The position numbers and the translations under genes are program-made. This document shows, in pieces, positions 47,031 through 55,278 of a stretch of DNA of 64,000 nt (positions are counted from its first letter, which is position 1; each line of letters starts with the position of its first letter). The notes beneath the pieces are model-generated. The model ran no database searches, was not told where the DNA came from, and saw nothing but the letters and a program-made list of their open reading frames with translations. The stretch is from Actinoplanes campanulatus (GTDB lineage: Bacteria > Actinomycetota > Actinomycetes > Mycobacteriales > Micromonosporaceae): the NCBI RefSeq assembly GCF_014647795.1, contig NZ_BMPW01000012.1, positions 186,001 to 250,000 on the forward strand, read 5' to 3'.

Positions 47031-47614
47031 TCCCGGAACCGGGCGATCTCGGCGGCGATCAGCTCATCGGCCGTCATCGTCCCAGAAGCGACCTCGCGAA
47101 GATGATCCTGCCAGTCCGCGTCGAACTCCATGCCCTCCAGGGCGGCGTTGGCGGTTGCCAGCGCGACAGCAGTCTCGGTGTCCGCGATCTGGCGGCCGAA
47201 GTACGACTTCATCAACTCGATGCTCAGGTGCTCGGAGGAGGGGGCGTGATCGGGCAGTGCACCGCGAGCGGCCTTCCACGGCAGCTCGTGATGGGTCATC
47301 CGGGACAGCTCGACAGCGGAGAACCTGCCGTACTCGGTGGTCACCCACTGGACCGTGGCCCGCTCCGCCGGGGTCAAGGCGTCGTCGTCTCCCCAGGGCC
47401 AGCTCGAGATCGTGTATCGCCGCCGATGGTGATCGTAAAGATCGCGCACGACGGGTCCCTGCCGCCACGCCTCGATCGGCTCGCCGAAGAGCGTGCGGTG
47501 GTGGCGGGCGAGGTGCCAGCCCTGGCAGTAGTAGACGAGCTTCTCCAGCTTCATCGCCGTCATGCCGCCGAGCCGCTGGACGATCGCCGAAGCGACGTCA
47601 TGAACCGTCGCCAT
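47027..47614 (-). CDS. Panacea-domain (DUF4065/SocA-like) antitoxin
   Basis: 195 residues. MKLEKLVYYCQGWHLARHH, IEAWRQGPVVRDLYDHH and HHELPWKAARG are hallmarks of the Panacea domain, which neutralises diverse toxins. It is encoded immediately before the Fic gene with an ATGA overlap, the antitoxin-first order usual for toxin-antitoxin operons. Inhibition of this Fic by this protein is inferred, not shown. GAGGGAGGTGTGGC precedes ATG 47614. Confidence 0.88.
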   Translation of the reverse strand: MATVHDVASAIVQRLGGMTAMKLEKLVYYCQGWHLARHHRTLFGEPIEAWRQGPVVRDLYDHHRRRYTISSWPWGDDDALTPAERATVQWVTTEYGRFSAVELSRMTHHELPWKAARGALPDHAPSSEHLSIELMKSYFGRQIADTETAVALATANAALEGMEFDADWQDHLREVASGTMTADELIAAEIARFRE

Positions 47615-47729
47615 GCCACACCTCCCTCGCGAGTGAGATCCGAGCGTATCGAGGGCTCGTGACGCCCGGGAACTCCCGACGCCGTGTCACCCCGGATTCA
47701 CCGATCCTACAGCGAACGGAGGAGAGGAA

Positions 47730-47795
47730 ATGGTACATATGTTCGAGGTGTTCGAAGCTGGTGCGGGTGCGGATGCGAAACGGCGGCCACGCTGA
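47730..47795 (+). CDS. Possible 21-residue peptide
   Basis: A GGAGGAGAGGAA site directly precedes ATG 47730, and the frame encodes MVHMFEVFEAGAGADAKRRPR, then TGA. The stop lies in the loop of the glnA1 terminator. Length is too small for statistics. It could be a spurious frame, a leader or a short peptide gene. Confidence 0.3.
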   Translation: MVHMFEVFEAGAGADAKRRPR

Positions 47796-47809
47796 GCGTG
47801 GCCGCCGTT
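47779..47809 (-). terminator. glnA1 terminator
   Basis: A perfect 14-bp stem, AACGGCGGCCACGC with its complement, and a three-base loop, 19 bases after the glnA1 stop on the minus strand. Confidence 0.85.
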
Positions 47810-47827
47810 GTCGTCAGTGCGCGAGGG

Positions 47828-49252
47828 TCACACGTTGTAGTACATCTCGAACTCGTGGGGGGTCGGGCGGAGCCGGACCGGGTCGACCTCGTTGGTGCGC
47901 TTGTAGTCGATCCAGGTGGAGATCAGGTCCTCGGTGAAGACGCCACCGGCGGTGAGGTACTCGTGGTCGCTCTCGAGCGAGTTCAGCACCGCGTCGAGGG
48001 AGCCCGGCACCTGCTTGACGTTGCCCCACTCCTCCGGCGGCAGGTCGTACAGGTCCTTGTCGATCGGGGCCGGCGGCTCGATCTTGTTCTTGATGCCGTC
48101 CAGGCCGGCCATCATCATCGCCGAGAACGCCAGGTACGGGTTCGACGACGGGTCCGGGACGCGGAACTCGACGCGCTTGGCCTTCGGGTTGCTGCCGGTC
48201 ACCGGGATGCGGGTGCAGGCGGAGCGGTTGCGCTGCGAGTAGACCAGGTTGACCGGGGCCTCGTAGCCGGGTACGAGACGCCGGTACGAGTTGACGGTCG
48301 GGTTGGTGAACGCGAGCAGCGACGGCGAGTGGTGCAGGAGGCCGCCGATGTACCACCGGGCCATGTCGGACAGACCCGCGTAGCCGGTCTCGTCGTAGAA
48401 CAGCGGCTCGCCGTTCAGCCACAGGCTCTGGTGGGTGTGCATGCCGGAGCCGTTGTCGCCGAAGAGCGGCTTGGGCATGAACGTGACCGTCTTGCCCTCG
48501 GCCCGCGCGGTGTTCTTGATGATGTACTTGAACAGCTGCATCTGGTCGCCGGCGTGCAGCAGGGTCGAGAACTTGTAGTTGATCTCGGCCTGGCCCGCGG
48601 TGCCGACCTCGTGGTGCGAGCGCTCGACGGTGAAGCCGGAGTCGATCAGCTTGCGGACCATGATGTCGCGCAGGTCCGAGTAGTGGTCGACCGGCGAGAC
48701 CGGGAAGTAGCCACCCTTGTAGGTGGTCTTGTAGCCGAGGTTGCCGCCCGGCTCCTCACGACCCGAGTTCCACGCGCCCTCGATCGAGTCGATGTAGTAG
48801 AACGACTGGTGGGCCGAGGTCTCGTGGCGGATCGAGTCGAAGATGTAGAACTCCGCCTCGGCGCCGAAGTAGGCGGTGTCGGCGATGCCGCTGGCGGCCA
48901 GGTAGGCCTCGGCCTTCTTGGCCACGTTCCGCGGGTCACGCGAGTAGGCCTCGCGGGTGAACGGGTCGTGGATGAAGAAGTTCAGCGCGAGCGTCTTCTG
49001 GATCCGGAACGGGTCCACGAAGGCGGTGGCGACGTCCGGCAGCAGCATCATGTCGGACTCGTGGATGGCCTGGAAGCCGCGGATCGAGGACCCGTCGAAG
49101 GCGAGGCCGTCGGTCACCACACTGTCGTCGAACGACTCGACCGGGATGTTGAAGTGCTGCATCACACCCGGGAGGTCACAGAAACGTACGTCGACGAACT
49201 TGACGTCCTCGTCTTTGAGGTATCGCAGGAGTTCCTCGGGATTGGCGAACAC
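47828..49252 (-). CDS. glnA1: Glutamine synthetase type I, GlnA1
   Basis: 474 residues. Converts glutamate and ammonia to glutamine with [11 protein letters not shown], the metal/active-site segments [29 protein letters not shown] and NRSACTRIP are all present. The adenylylation tyrosine is Tyr402 in [10 protein letters not shown], the target of GlnE in this window. GTG 49252 has AGGAGGACGT before it; longer in-frame starts lack this. A GlnR-type box lies at 49358-49373. The adjacent RDD gene is its usual actinobacterial neighbour. Confidence 0.97.
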   Translation of the reverse strand: MFANPEELLRYLKDEDVKFVDVRFCDLPGVMQHFNIPVESFDDSVVTDGLAFDGSSIRGFQAIHESDMMLLPDVATAFVDPFRIQKTLALNFFIHDPFTREAYSRDPRNVAKKAEAYLAASGIADTAYFGAEAEFYIFDSIRHETSAHQSFYYIDSIEGAWNSGREEPGGNLGYKTTYKGGYFPVSPVDHYSDLRDIMVRKLIDSGFTVERSHHEVGTAGQAEINYKFSTLLHAGDQMQLFKYIIKNTARAEGKTVTFMPKPLFGDNGSGMHTHQSLWLNGEPLFYDETGYAGLSDMARWYIGGLLHHSPSLLAFTNPTVNSYRRLVPGYEAPVNLVYSQRNRSACTRIPVTGSNPKAKRVEFRVPDPSSNPYLAFSAMMMAGLDGIKNKIEPPAPIDKDLYDLPPEEWGNVKQVPGSLDAVLNSLESDHEYLTAGGVFTEDLISTWIDYKRTNEVDPVRLRPTPHEFEMYYNV

Positions 49253-49357
49253 ACGTCCTCCTGGCACAGTATTTCCGATACCGGGCGGCACATGCCGCCA
49301 CCTGGCAGGGCTGGTCGCGACGTTATGGGTGCGGAGTTGCCCCGGCGTATCCCTATT

Positions 49358-49373
49358 GTTTCCGCCGTGTTAC
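49358..49373 (-). promoter_or_regulatory. GlnR-type box upstream of glnA1
   Basis: On the minus strand, GTAAC-ACGGCG-GAAAC matches the actinobacterial GlnR consensus gTnAC-n6-GAAAC exactly. It lies 106-121 bases before the glnA1 start, overlapping a GTTACGTAAC palindrome. GlnR activates or represses nitrogen genes. No -35/-10 pair can be assigned with confidence; ATAGGGATAC lies downstream. Confidence 0.65.
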
Positions 49374-49443
49374 GTAACGCTTCGAGCAGGCACGGCGAGG
49401 ACGCGAGCCGACCTTCGGACACTATCGCGTAGTCTCAGCCGCC

Positions 49444-49809
49444 GTGGCTGCATCAACAAACGGGGCCGGACTCGGCCCACGGCTCGGCGCGCTGATCGTC
49501 GACTGGGTCCTGTGCCTGCTGATCGCGAGCCTCTACGCCAGCCCGCGGGAGCAGTCGTGGCCGGCCGTCCTGGTGCTGATCGCCGCCAACACCTTCTTCC
49601 TCGGCCTGTTCGGTCAGACGCCGGGCATGCGCCTGTTCCGGATCCGCTGTGACGCGTACGAGATCGGGGGTGTGATCGGACTCGGCCGCGGCCTGCTCCG
49701 CGCCGTGCTGCTCGCCCTCTTCGTGCCCGCGATCCTGCTCGACAAGGAGGGCCGGGGACTGCACGACCGGGCCGCCGGCTCGATCGTGGTGCCCGTGCCC
49801 CGGTCCTGA
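49444..49809 (+). CDS. RDD-family membrane protein
   Basis: 121 residues with about three helices. The family signature is seen in RLGALIVDWVLCLLI (Arg/Asp), GQTPGMRLFRIR and the late LHDRAAGSIVV (Asp). Role unknown; in other organisms RDD proteins transport ions or compatible solutes. GTG 49444, divergent from glnA1. Confidence 0.92.
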   Translation: MAASTNGAGLGPRLGALIVDWVLCLLIASLYASPREQSWPAVLVLIAANTFFLGLFGQTPGMRLFRIRCDAYEIGGVIGLGRGLLRAVLLALFVPAILLDKEGRGLHDRAAGSIVVPVPRS

Positions 49810-49812
49810 GGC

Positions 49813-51849
49813 TCACGACCGGAACGCCCGGCGGATCTCCTGCTCCGGCGGCTCCTCACCCCGGCCGGTAACCACGTTGCCGCCCGGCGTGCGTACCCCG
49901 AAGGCCTGCTGATCGGTGACCAGGTCGTGGTCCTCGCGGACCGGGACCGGGACCGGGTCGCCGCCGCCTCGCCGTCGGCCCAGTTCGGGCGCGACCGTGC
50001 CGGGCCGGTTCGGCTCGGCCGGTGTCTCCGGCCGCGTCGCCGCGCGGCTGCGCAGACCCCACGGGCCGCCGTCCGGACGGGCCCGCTCCGGCGCGTCGAT
50101 CACTCCGGAACCGCCGCGCCTACGGGCCTCCTCGGCGCCGAACAGGTCGGACCAGGGCGGCAGGCCACGATCCCGGCGGGTCGGCCGGTAGGGCGGGGGA
50201 GCGGCCGGCGAGGTGGGCCGGTTCAGCACCGGCGGCGCGGTGCCGCCGGGACGCTGCGGGGCGGCCGGGCGGCGCGTCTCGGCCTCGCTGCCGGGCCGGG
50301 CTCCGCGTCCCTCACCCGGATTCTTCAGTACGGGCGGAGCGGCCTGCCCGGGCGGACGGCCGAACGAGTCCACTCCGGACCCGGTGGGCCGGGCCGGCGT
50401 CCCCGGACGCTGGCGCCCCCGGTCCCCGGGCCGCCCCGTCTGTCCAGGCGGCGTGACTCCAGGAGTAGAGGTCCGTCCGGGCGGCGGGGTCACCCCCGGG
50501 GTGGTCCGGCCGGGACGTCCGGTCCGGGCAGGCGGCGGCGTCACACCCGGAGTGGTACGCCCGGGGCGCGCGGCCGGGGAGGTCGGCGGAACAGTCGCCG
50601 GACCGGTACGGCGGATCTCCCGCCCGCCCGGGGGCACGACCGGTGCGCTCGGAGCACTCGGCCGCCGGATCGTCCGCCCCGGCGGCAGCCCACCCGGCGG
50701 AACCGGCACGTTCCGCCCCGGCCGCCCCAGCTGCGGAGGCAGACCGGGCCGCACACTTCCGGGCGGGATCACCGACGGCCCGCTGCCCGGCGGCAACGTC
50801 CCGGGCGGGAGGGTGCCCGGCGGCAGCGTCCCAGGCGCCGGCGGCAGGACACCGGGCGGCAATTGGCCGATCGGCGCCGGAAGACCGGGCGACAGGCCCG
50901 GCGGCAGGCTTCCGGGAGGCGTCACACCGGGCGGCAGAGACCCCGGGGGTACGGCGCCCGGCGCCACCGGCAGCGGAAGTGCGGCTCCGGGCGGGAGCAG
51001 ACCCGGCGGCAGTTGCCCGGGCGGCGGCGTGCCCGGCGGAAGCTGCGCCGCAGGCGGGTTGCCGACCGGCAGCGGCTGGAACCCGGGACCCGGCTGTGCC
51101 GGCCCCGGCCCACCCGGAAGGCCACCCCCGCCGGGCAGCGCGGCCGGCTGGCTGAGCACCGCGTTCATCGGCTGCACCGGCGGACCGACACCGCTGGAGA
51201 GCGTGGCGATGTAGTCGAAGAACTGGTCGCCGTAGTAGAAGGCCAGCTTCTGCGCCTCGTACCGGTACTTCTCCTGGACCCGCGACTGGTCCTCCTCGAT
51301 CTCCTCCAGCCTCGCCGCGTCCCAGCCGACGCCCTCGGTGGCGAAGGCGCCGACGTGCTCCAGGAAGCCGACGTTCTGCGCCTCCCGCAGCTCGTCCTCG
51401 TAGTCGCGGACCAGCCGCTCCATCGCGTACCGGGCCTCGGTGGAGACGTTGACCATGTGACGCAGCGCGGTCACGTTCTGCTGGGCGGCGTCCATCCACA
51501 CGTCCAGATAGGCGAGCGTCTCCCCGGGCCCCCGCTGCAGGAACGCGTCCCGGGCGGCCGGCGACTGCCACGCCTCGTCCCGCAGCACGTTGCTCTGGCT
51601 CAGCAGGAACGTCTTCACGTCCGCCATGAACGACCAGGCGTTCTGCCACTGGTCGGCGAGCGCCGCCATCTGCTCCGGGTGCATGTTCCGGATCCGCTGA
51701 CGGATCTCCTCGATGCCGGTGGTGTTGCCGCCGCCGGGCGAGCCGGTGAACGGCGTCTGCGAGGACGGGTAGCTGCCGTAGTGCGTCTGCCCGCTGTATG
51801 GGCTGTACCCGTAGTTCAGGTCGGCGGTCGCGCCGTAGTAGTCAGCCAT
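49813..51849 (-). CDS. ESX-associated Pro-rich protein with WXG-like helical domain
   Basis: 678 residues. Residues about 45-230 are helical; EEIRQRIRNMHPEQMAALADQWQNAW, then DEAWQSPAARDAF form a WXG100-like helix-turn-helix. After ~230 the chain is low-complexity PPG/TLPPG repeats and Arg/Gly/Pro-rich. It likely is a secreted substrate or surface protein of the neighbouring ESX system; resemblance to PPE proteins is only in organisation. Followed on the same strand by another helical substrate-like gene four bases away. Confidence 0.7.
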   Translation of the reverse strand: MADYYGATADLNYGYSPYSGQTHYGSYPSSQTPFTGSPGGGNTTGIEEIRQRIRNMHPEQMAALADQWQNAWSFMADVKTFLLSQSNVLRDEAWQSPAARDAFLQRGPGETLAYLDVWMDAAQQNVTALRHMVNVSTEARYAMERLVRDYEDELREAQNVGFLEHVGAFATEGVGWDAARLEEIEEDQSRVQEKYRYEAQKLAFYYGDQFFDYIATLSSGVGPPVQPMNAVLSQPAALPGGGGLPGGPGPAQPGPGFQPLPVGNPPAAQLPPGTPPPGQLPPGLLPPGAALPLPVAPGAVPPGSLPPGVTPPGSLPPGLSPGLPAPIGQLPPGVLPPAPGTLPPGTLPPGTLPPGSGPSVIPPGSVRPGLPPQLGRPGRNVPVPPGGLPPGRTIRRPSAPSAPVVPPGGREIRRTGPATVPPTSPAARPGRTTPGVTPPPARTGRPGRTTPGVTPPPGRTSTPGVTPPGQTGRPGDRGRQRPGTPARPTGSGVDSFGRPPGQAAPPVLKNPGEGRGARPGSEAETRRPAAPQRPGGTAPPVLNRPTSPAAPPPYRPTRRDRGLPPWSDLFGAEEARRRGGSGVIDAPERARPDGGPWGLRSRAATRPETPAEPNRPGTVAPELGRRRGGGDPVPVPVREDHDLVTDQQAFGVRTPGGNVVTGRGEEPPEQEIRRAFRS

Positions 51850-51853
51850 CGGA

Positions 51854-52864
51854 TCAGCCGTTCACTCGGTACTTCTCGGCGATGGACGGGGCGGGAACCT
51901 CCTGCCCCTGGGTGGCGATGCCGGTGACCACCCGGTTCGTCTCCACGATCGCGCCGTCGGCGTTGCGTTCCGAGGTGACGGTGACCTGCTCGCGGGTGCC
52001 CGAGTCGGTGGTCTCGACGGTCCGGTGCACGGTCTGCCCGTCGCCGTCGCGGATCTCGGTGCTGCGGCCGATCACGTGCTCACCGTCGTACCGTGTCCGG
52101 GTCTCCGTCGTCCCGGTCTGCCTGCCGTCGGGTCCGAAGGTCTCCTCGACGTTGATCGCGACGTCTCCGGTCTGCCGGGTCGAGGTGCGGGTGGTGACCG
52201 ACGACACCGTCTCGCCGTCGCTGCCGAACACCGTGGTGGTGACCGTGGTGATCCCGCTGCCCGGCGCGCTGAACGTCGTCACCTCGCGGCGCTCGCCGTT
52301 CGGCCCGGCCACCGTCTCCAGCGACTGGTACGCCGACAGCGGAGTGACCGACGTCGTCGTCCACTCGCCACTGTCCGCGGCCGGGACCGCCGGCCGCGCG
52401 GCCGCCTGCTGCTCCTGGAAGGTCAGGCCGACACCCTCCGGCAGGCCCGCGGGACGGGGCACGCTCTTGTCGCCGTACGCGAAGAGCACATCGTTGAGGG
52501 AGGCCGCGGAGAGGGCGTCGCCGCTGCCGTAGCTGTCCGCGACGGTCCGGGCCGCGTTGCCGATGTTGCCCACCGACTCGGCCAGCTTCTGCATGTAGAC
52601 GGTCAGCTCGCCGGCGTTCGCCACCAGGCGCGCCCGGACCGCGTCCGCCTCACCCAGCACGTCACCGTCGAAGGCGGCGCCCGGCATCTGGCCGAGCGGC
52701 GCCAGGTACGCCGAGCGGGACATGATGTCCGTCTGCTGACTCGCCATGAGGGTCGCGAAGTCGCGGAGGCCGTCCAGGTCGACGTCCACCGACGGGCCGC
52801 CGCCGAGCCACGGCGTGCGGGTGTTCTTCGCGGTCTGGTCCGCGTAGGGATTGTCTGCGCCCAT
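51854..52864 (-). CDS. ESX-locus protein, helical N-terminus with Thr-rich beta domain
   Basis: 336 residues. An N-terminal helical segment (LDGLRDFATLMASQQTDIM, then VRARLVANAGELTVYMQKLAESVGNIGNAARTVAD) resembles a WXG-type substrate without W-x-G. From about 165 to the end there are Thr/Ser/Asp-rich strands with TVTTTV, TRTSTRQ, TETRTRYDGE, suggesting a beta-repeat surface domain. No signal peptide. I start at ATG 52864, since GGGAGG is better placed than for the preceding GTG. Function unknown. Confidence 0.68.
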   Translation of the reverse strand: MGADNPYADQTAKNTRTPWLGGGPSVDVDLDGLRDFATLMASQQTDIMSRSAYLAPLGQMPGAAFDGDVLGEADAVRARLVANAGELTVYMQKLAESVGNIGNAARTVADSYGSGDALSAASLNDVLFAYGDKSVPRPAGLPEGVGLTFQEQQAAARPAVPAADSGEWTTTSVTPLSAYQSLETVAGPNGERREVTTFSAPGSGITTVTTTVFGSDGETVSSVTTRTSTRQTGDVAINVEETFGPDGRQTGTTETRTRYDGEHVIGRSTEIRDGDGQTVHRTVETTDSGTREQVTVTSERNADGAIVETNRVVTGIATQGQEVPAPSIAEKYRVNG

Positions 52865-53041
52865 CACGCCTCCCCCAATTGATCAAAACGATTTGTCGAT
52901 CGCAATGAGCGGTGACGCAGAAGAGTACGCCGGAGTCCCGGAACAGGTTCGACGAGATTTCCTTGAAATAGCTTCGAACCGGATTCGGGCGGCCGGCGTA
53001 CGGACCGGCATAACCCACTCACGAGAATCGGGGAGAAGATC

Positions 53042-53401
53042 GTGGCAGGAACGCCGGGCATGGGTCAGGTCCATGCCACACAGGAACAGCTCAGCGCGAT
53101 GGCCGGCCGCTGCTCGGACACCGGACAGAACATCTCCAGCGGGATGAACCAACTCCTCGGCCAGATCCAGGGTCTCAGCGGCGGCGCCTTCGCCGGAACC
53201 GCGAACAACGCCCTCCAGGACGTCTCGGCGCAACTCAACGACGGCCTCACGAAGATCATGCAGGCGCTCGAGGAGCTCGGCGGCAAGATGTCGGCCGCCT
53301 CGCAGACATACGGCACCAACGACGAGGAAGCCGCCCAGGACCTGCGAGCCGCCGCTGCCGGTGGCGCCGACAGCTCCGTCATCAACGCCCTTCGCGGCTG
53401 A
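53042..53401 (+). CDS. WXG100-family protein, F-x-G variant
   Basis: 119 residues, two long helices. At the turn the usual W-x-G is replaced by Phe: LSGGAFAGTANNAL. The C-terminal part after residue ~95 is acidic/Ala-rich. WXG100 proteins form helical hairpins and are exported as dimers by EccC. Start GTG 53042 has GGGGAGAAGATC. It is 20 bases before the second WXG100 gene, a typical esx pair. Confidence 0.82.
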   Translation: MAGTPGMGQVHATQEQLSAMAGRCSDTGQNISSGMNQLLGQIQGLSGGAFAGTANNALQDVSAQLNDGLTKIMQALEELGGKMSAASQTYGTNDEEAAQDLRAAAAGGADSSVINALRG

Positions 53402-53421
53402 CCCGAAACGGAGACCAGACC

Positions 53422-53706
53422 ATGAACATCACCTACAACTTCGGCCAGATCGCCGACGTGTCGGCCGCCATCAACACCTTCCAGGGCCAGATGGACCGCG
53501 AGCTCAACGACCTGTACACCGCCTTCACCCAGCTGTTCGCCCAGGACTGGACCGGCGCCGCGGGCACCGCGTGCGACGAGGCCCGGCAGAAGTGGAACCA
53601 GGGCGCCACCGAGATCAAGTCCGCGCTGGCCGGCGTCGGCGTCCGGCTGGGCGCCTCGGCCGAGCGCATGCAGCAGGTGGACGCGCAGATCGCCGGCAGC
53701 ATGTGA
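53422..53706 (+). CDS. WXG100-family ESX protein
   Basis: 94 residues. The motif FAQDWTGAAG has W-T-G at the helical hairpin, and the following helix (TACDEARQKWNQ) matches the secretion-signal surface. Paired with the F-x-G protein, it would form the exported heterodimer. It ends with a 9-bp hairpin downstream. Confidence 0.92.
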   Translation: MNITYNFGQIADVSAAINTFQGQMDRELNDLYTAFTQLFAQDWTGAAGTACDEARQKWNQGATEIKSALAGVGVRLGASAERMQQVDAQIAGSM

Positions 53707-53727
53707 TCGCGCGCCGATGCTCGAACG

Positions 53728-53751
53728 GGCCGCCGGCTCCCGCCGGCGGCC
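53728..53751 (+). terminator. Hairpin after the esx pair
   Basis: GGCCGCCGG pairs with CCGGCGGCC around CTCCCG, 22 bases after the second WXG100 stop. It may attenuate read-through into the mycosin gene. Confidence 0.6.
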
Positions 53752-53792
53752 GCTCCACGCCCACCCGCCGCTCGTGGATCTTGGGCGATTGC

Positions 53793-53808
53793 CCACCGAA
53801 TTCGGTGG
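53793..53808. promoter_or_regulatory. 16-bp perfect palindrome before the mycosin gene
   Basis: CCACCGAATTCGGTGG is self-complementary, 79 bases before the mycosin-like start; a possible operator. Confidence 0.35.
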
Positions 53809-53886
53809 TCGGCCGCCCAGGATCGTAATGGGGGTGAATTCATGATTTATTTGAGACGTTGGGGATGAGTGCGGAGGATGTGCGTC

Positions 53887-55128
53887 ATGAGGGTCGCGGC
53901 GCTGTTCCTGTCGATCATTGTTCCGATTCTTGGAGTGCCCGTTCCCGTGTTCGCCGCGCCCGGCCAGAATTGCGCCGAACCCGGCCGTGATCAAATAAAC
54001 GGATCATGGCCGCGGGCGATGTTGCAGGCCGATGCCGTCACCCCGCTGGAGAACGGCGCCGGAATCACCGTGGCCGTCCTCTCCACGGGCGTCGACGCCG
54101 GCCAGCCGCAGTTCGGCAACCGGGTCCTGGCCGGCGCCGGCGTCATCGGGGCCGGCCGCGCGAACCAGGACTGCACCGGCGCCGGGACCCAGGTCGCCGG
54201 CGTCATCAGCGGCCAGCGCGCCGGCGGCGACAACGATGTGGCCGGCCTGTCCCCGGCGTCACGGATTCTTCCGGTCCGGGTGATGCTGGACGACCCGGCC
54301 GGCTCCGAACCGACCCCGGACTCGCTGGCCCAGGGCATCACCGTGGCCGTACAGAACGGCGCCGACGTGGTGGTGGTCGCCGCGCCCGTCTACGACGACG
54401 ACCGCGATCTCGAGGCCGCCGTCGCCACCGCGGCCGCACGGAACGTCGTCGTGGTCGCCGCGGTCGGTGATCTGGGCGGACCGGACGAGCCCAACCCCAG
54501 GCCGTACCCCGCCTCGTATCCGAATGTCCTCGGGGTGGGCGCCATCGACCAGGCCGGCCGGATCTGGCCGGACTCGCAGCGCGGCGACTACGTCGACCTG
54601 GTGGCCCCCGGCGTGGCGGTCCCCACCCTTCAGACCGGCCGCGGCCTGGTCGAGGTGGACGGCACCGCGGTGGCCGCCGGTTTCGTGGGCGCGGCGGCCG
54701 CCCTGACCCGGGCCCGCCGCCCCGGCCTGAACGCCGCCGAAACCGCCCGTCACCTGGTGGCGACCGCCAGTCCCGCCCCCACCAGCCCGGCCTTCGGCGC
54801 CGGCGTGATCAGCCCGTACGCGGCGCTGACGGCCCAGGTGGTGGACACCGAGGCCCGCCGGCTGCCGGCATTGCAGGCGCCCCCACCCGCCACCGACGCC
54901 ACCGAGCTCCAGCGCCGCACGACAGCCCTGGCCGGCGCCGCGACAGCCGCGGTCCTGGTTCTGGTCCTCCTGCTGACGGCCGCCGCCCTGCGCCGGAGCC
55001 GCCGCCGCCACTGGCGCCCCGGCCTGCCACCCCGCCTGCACACCGCACCCGAGCCGCTGGAGCCAGGCCCTCCGATCATGCTCTTGGACGAGCCCTCCAG
55101 ACCCCTCGAACCAGCACGCCGTCCCTAG
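53887..55128 (+). CDS. Mycosin-like S8 protein lacking the catalytic triad
   Basis: 413 residues. A signal peptide (VAALFLSIIVPILGVPVPVF), subtilase-like fold, and near the C-terminus one membrane helix (AATAAVLVLVLLLTAAAL) give the architecture of MycP. But the catalytic residues are replaced: Asp in VAVxDTGV is Ser66 (VAVLSTGV), His in HGTxVAG is Ala99 (DCTGAGTQVAG), Ser in GTSxAA is Ala261 (VDGTAVAAGF). The oxyanion Asn is Asp195 (AAVGDLGG). The gene is intact, so this is a probable structural MycP that stabilises the ESX membrane complex. ATG 53887 follows GGAGG. Confidence 0.88.
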   Translation: MRVAALFLSIIVPILGVPVPVFAAPGQNCAEPGRDQINGSWPRAMLQADAVTPLENGAGITVAVLSTGVDAGQPQFGNRVLAGAGVIGAGRANQDCTGAGTQVAGVISGQRAGGDNDVAGLSPASRILPVRVMLDDPAGSEPTPDSLAQGITVAVQNGADVVVVAAPVYDDDRDLEAAVATAAARNVVVVAAVGDLGGPDEPNPRPYPASYPNVLGVGAIDQAGRIWPDSQRGDYVDLVAPGVAVPTLQTGRGLVEVDGTAVAAGFVGAAAALTRARRPGLNAAETARHLVATASPAPTSPAFGAGVISPYAALTAQVVDTEARRLPALQAPPPATDATELQRRTTALAGAATAAVLVLVLLLTAAALRRSRRRHWRPGLPPRLHTAPEPLEPGPPIMLLDEPSRPLEPARRP

Positions 55129-55278
55129 TCCGTCACCCAGGTCGGCGCACACGTTCGGGCCGCGGTGGCCGCACACGGAGGACACAGCGTGCGCAGGCAC
55201 TACGGCTCTACGCCAGGCAGGCGGCCACGAAACCGCCACCGTGTGCGCGGGGCGGCGGACGCCGTACCGGAAATGGGG

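Noticed and set aside
53869-53886. Earlier starts of the mycosin gene (GTG 53869, ATG 53878)
   Set aside because: Signal peptide and ribosome-site spacing fit ATG 53887 better.
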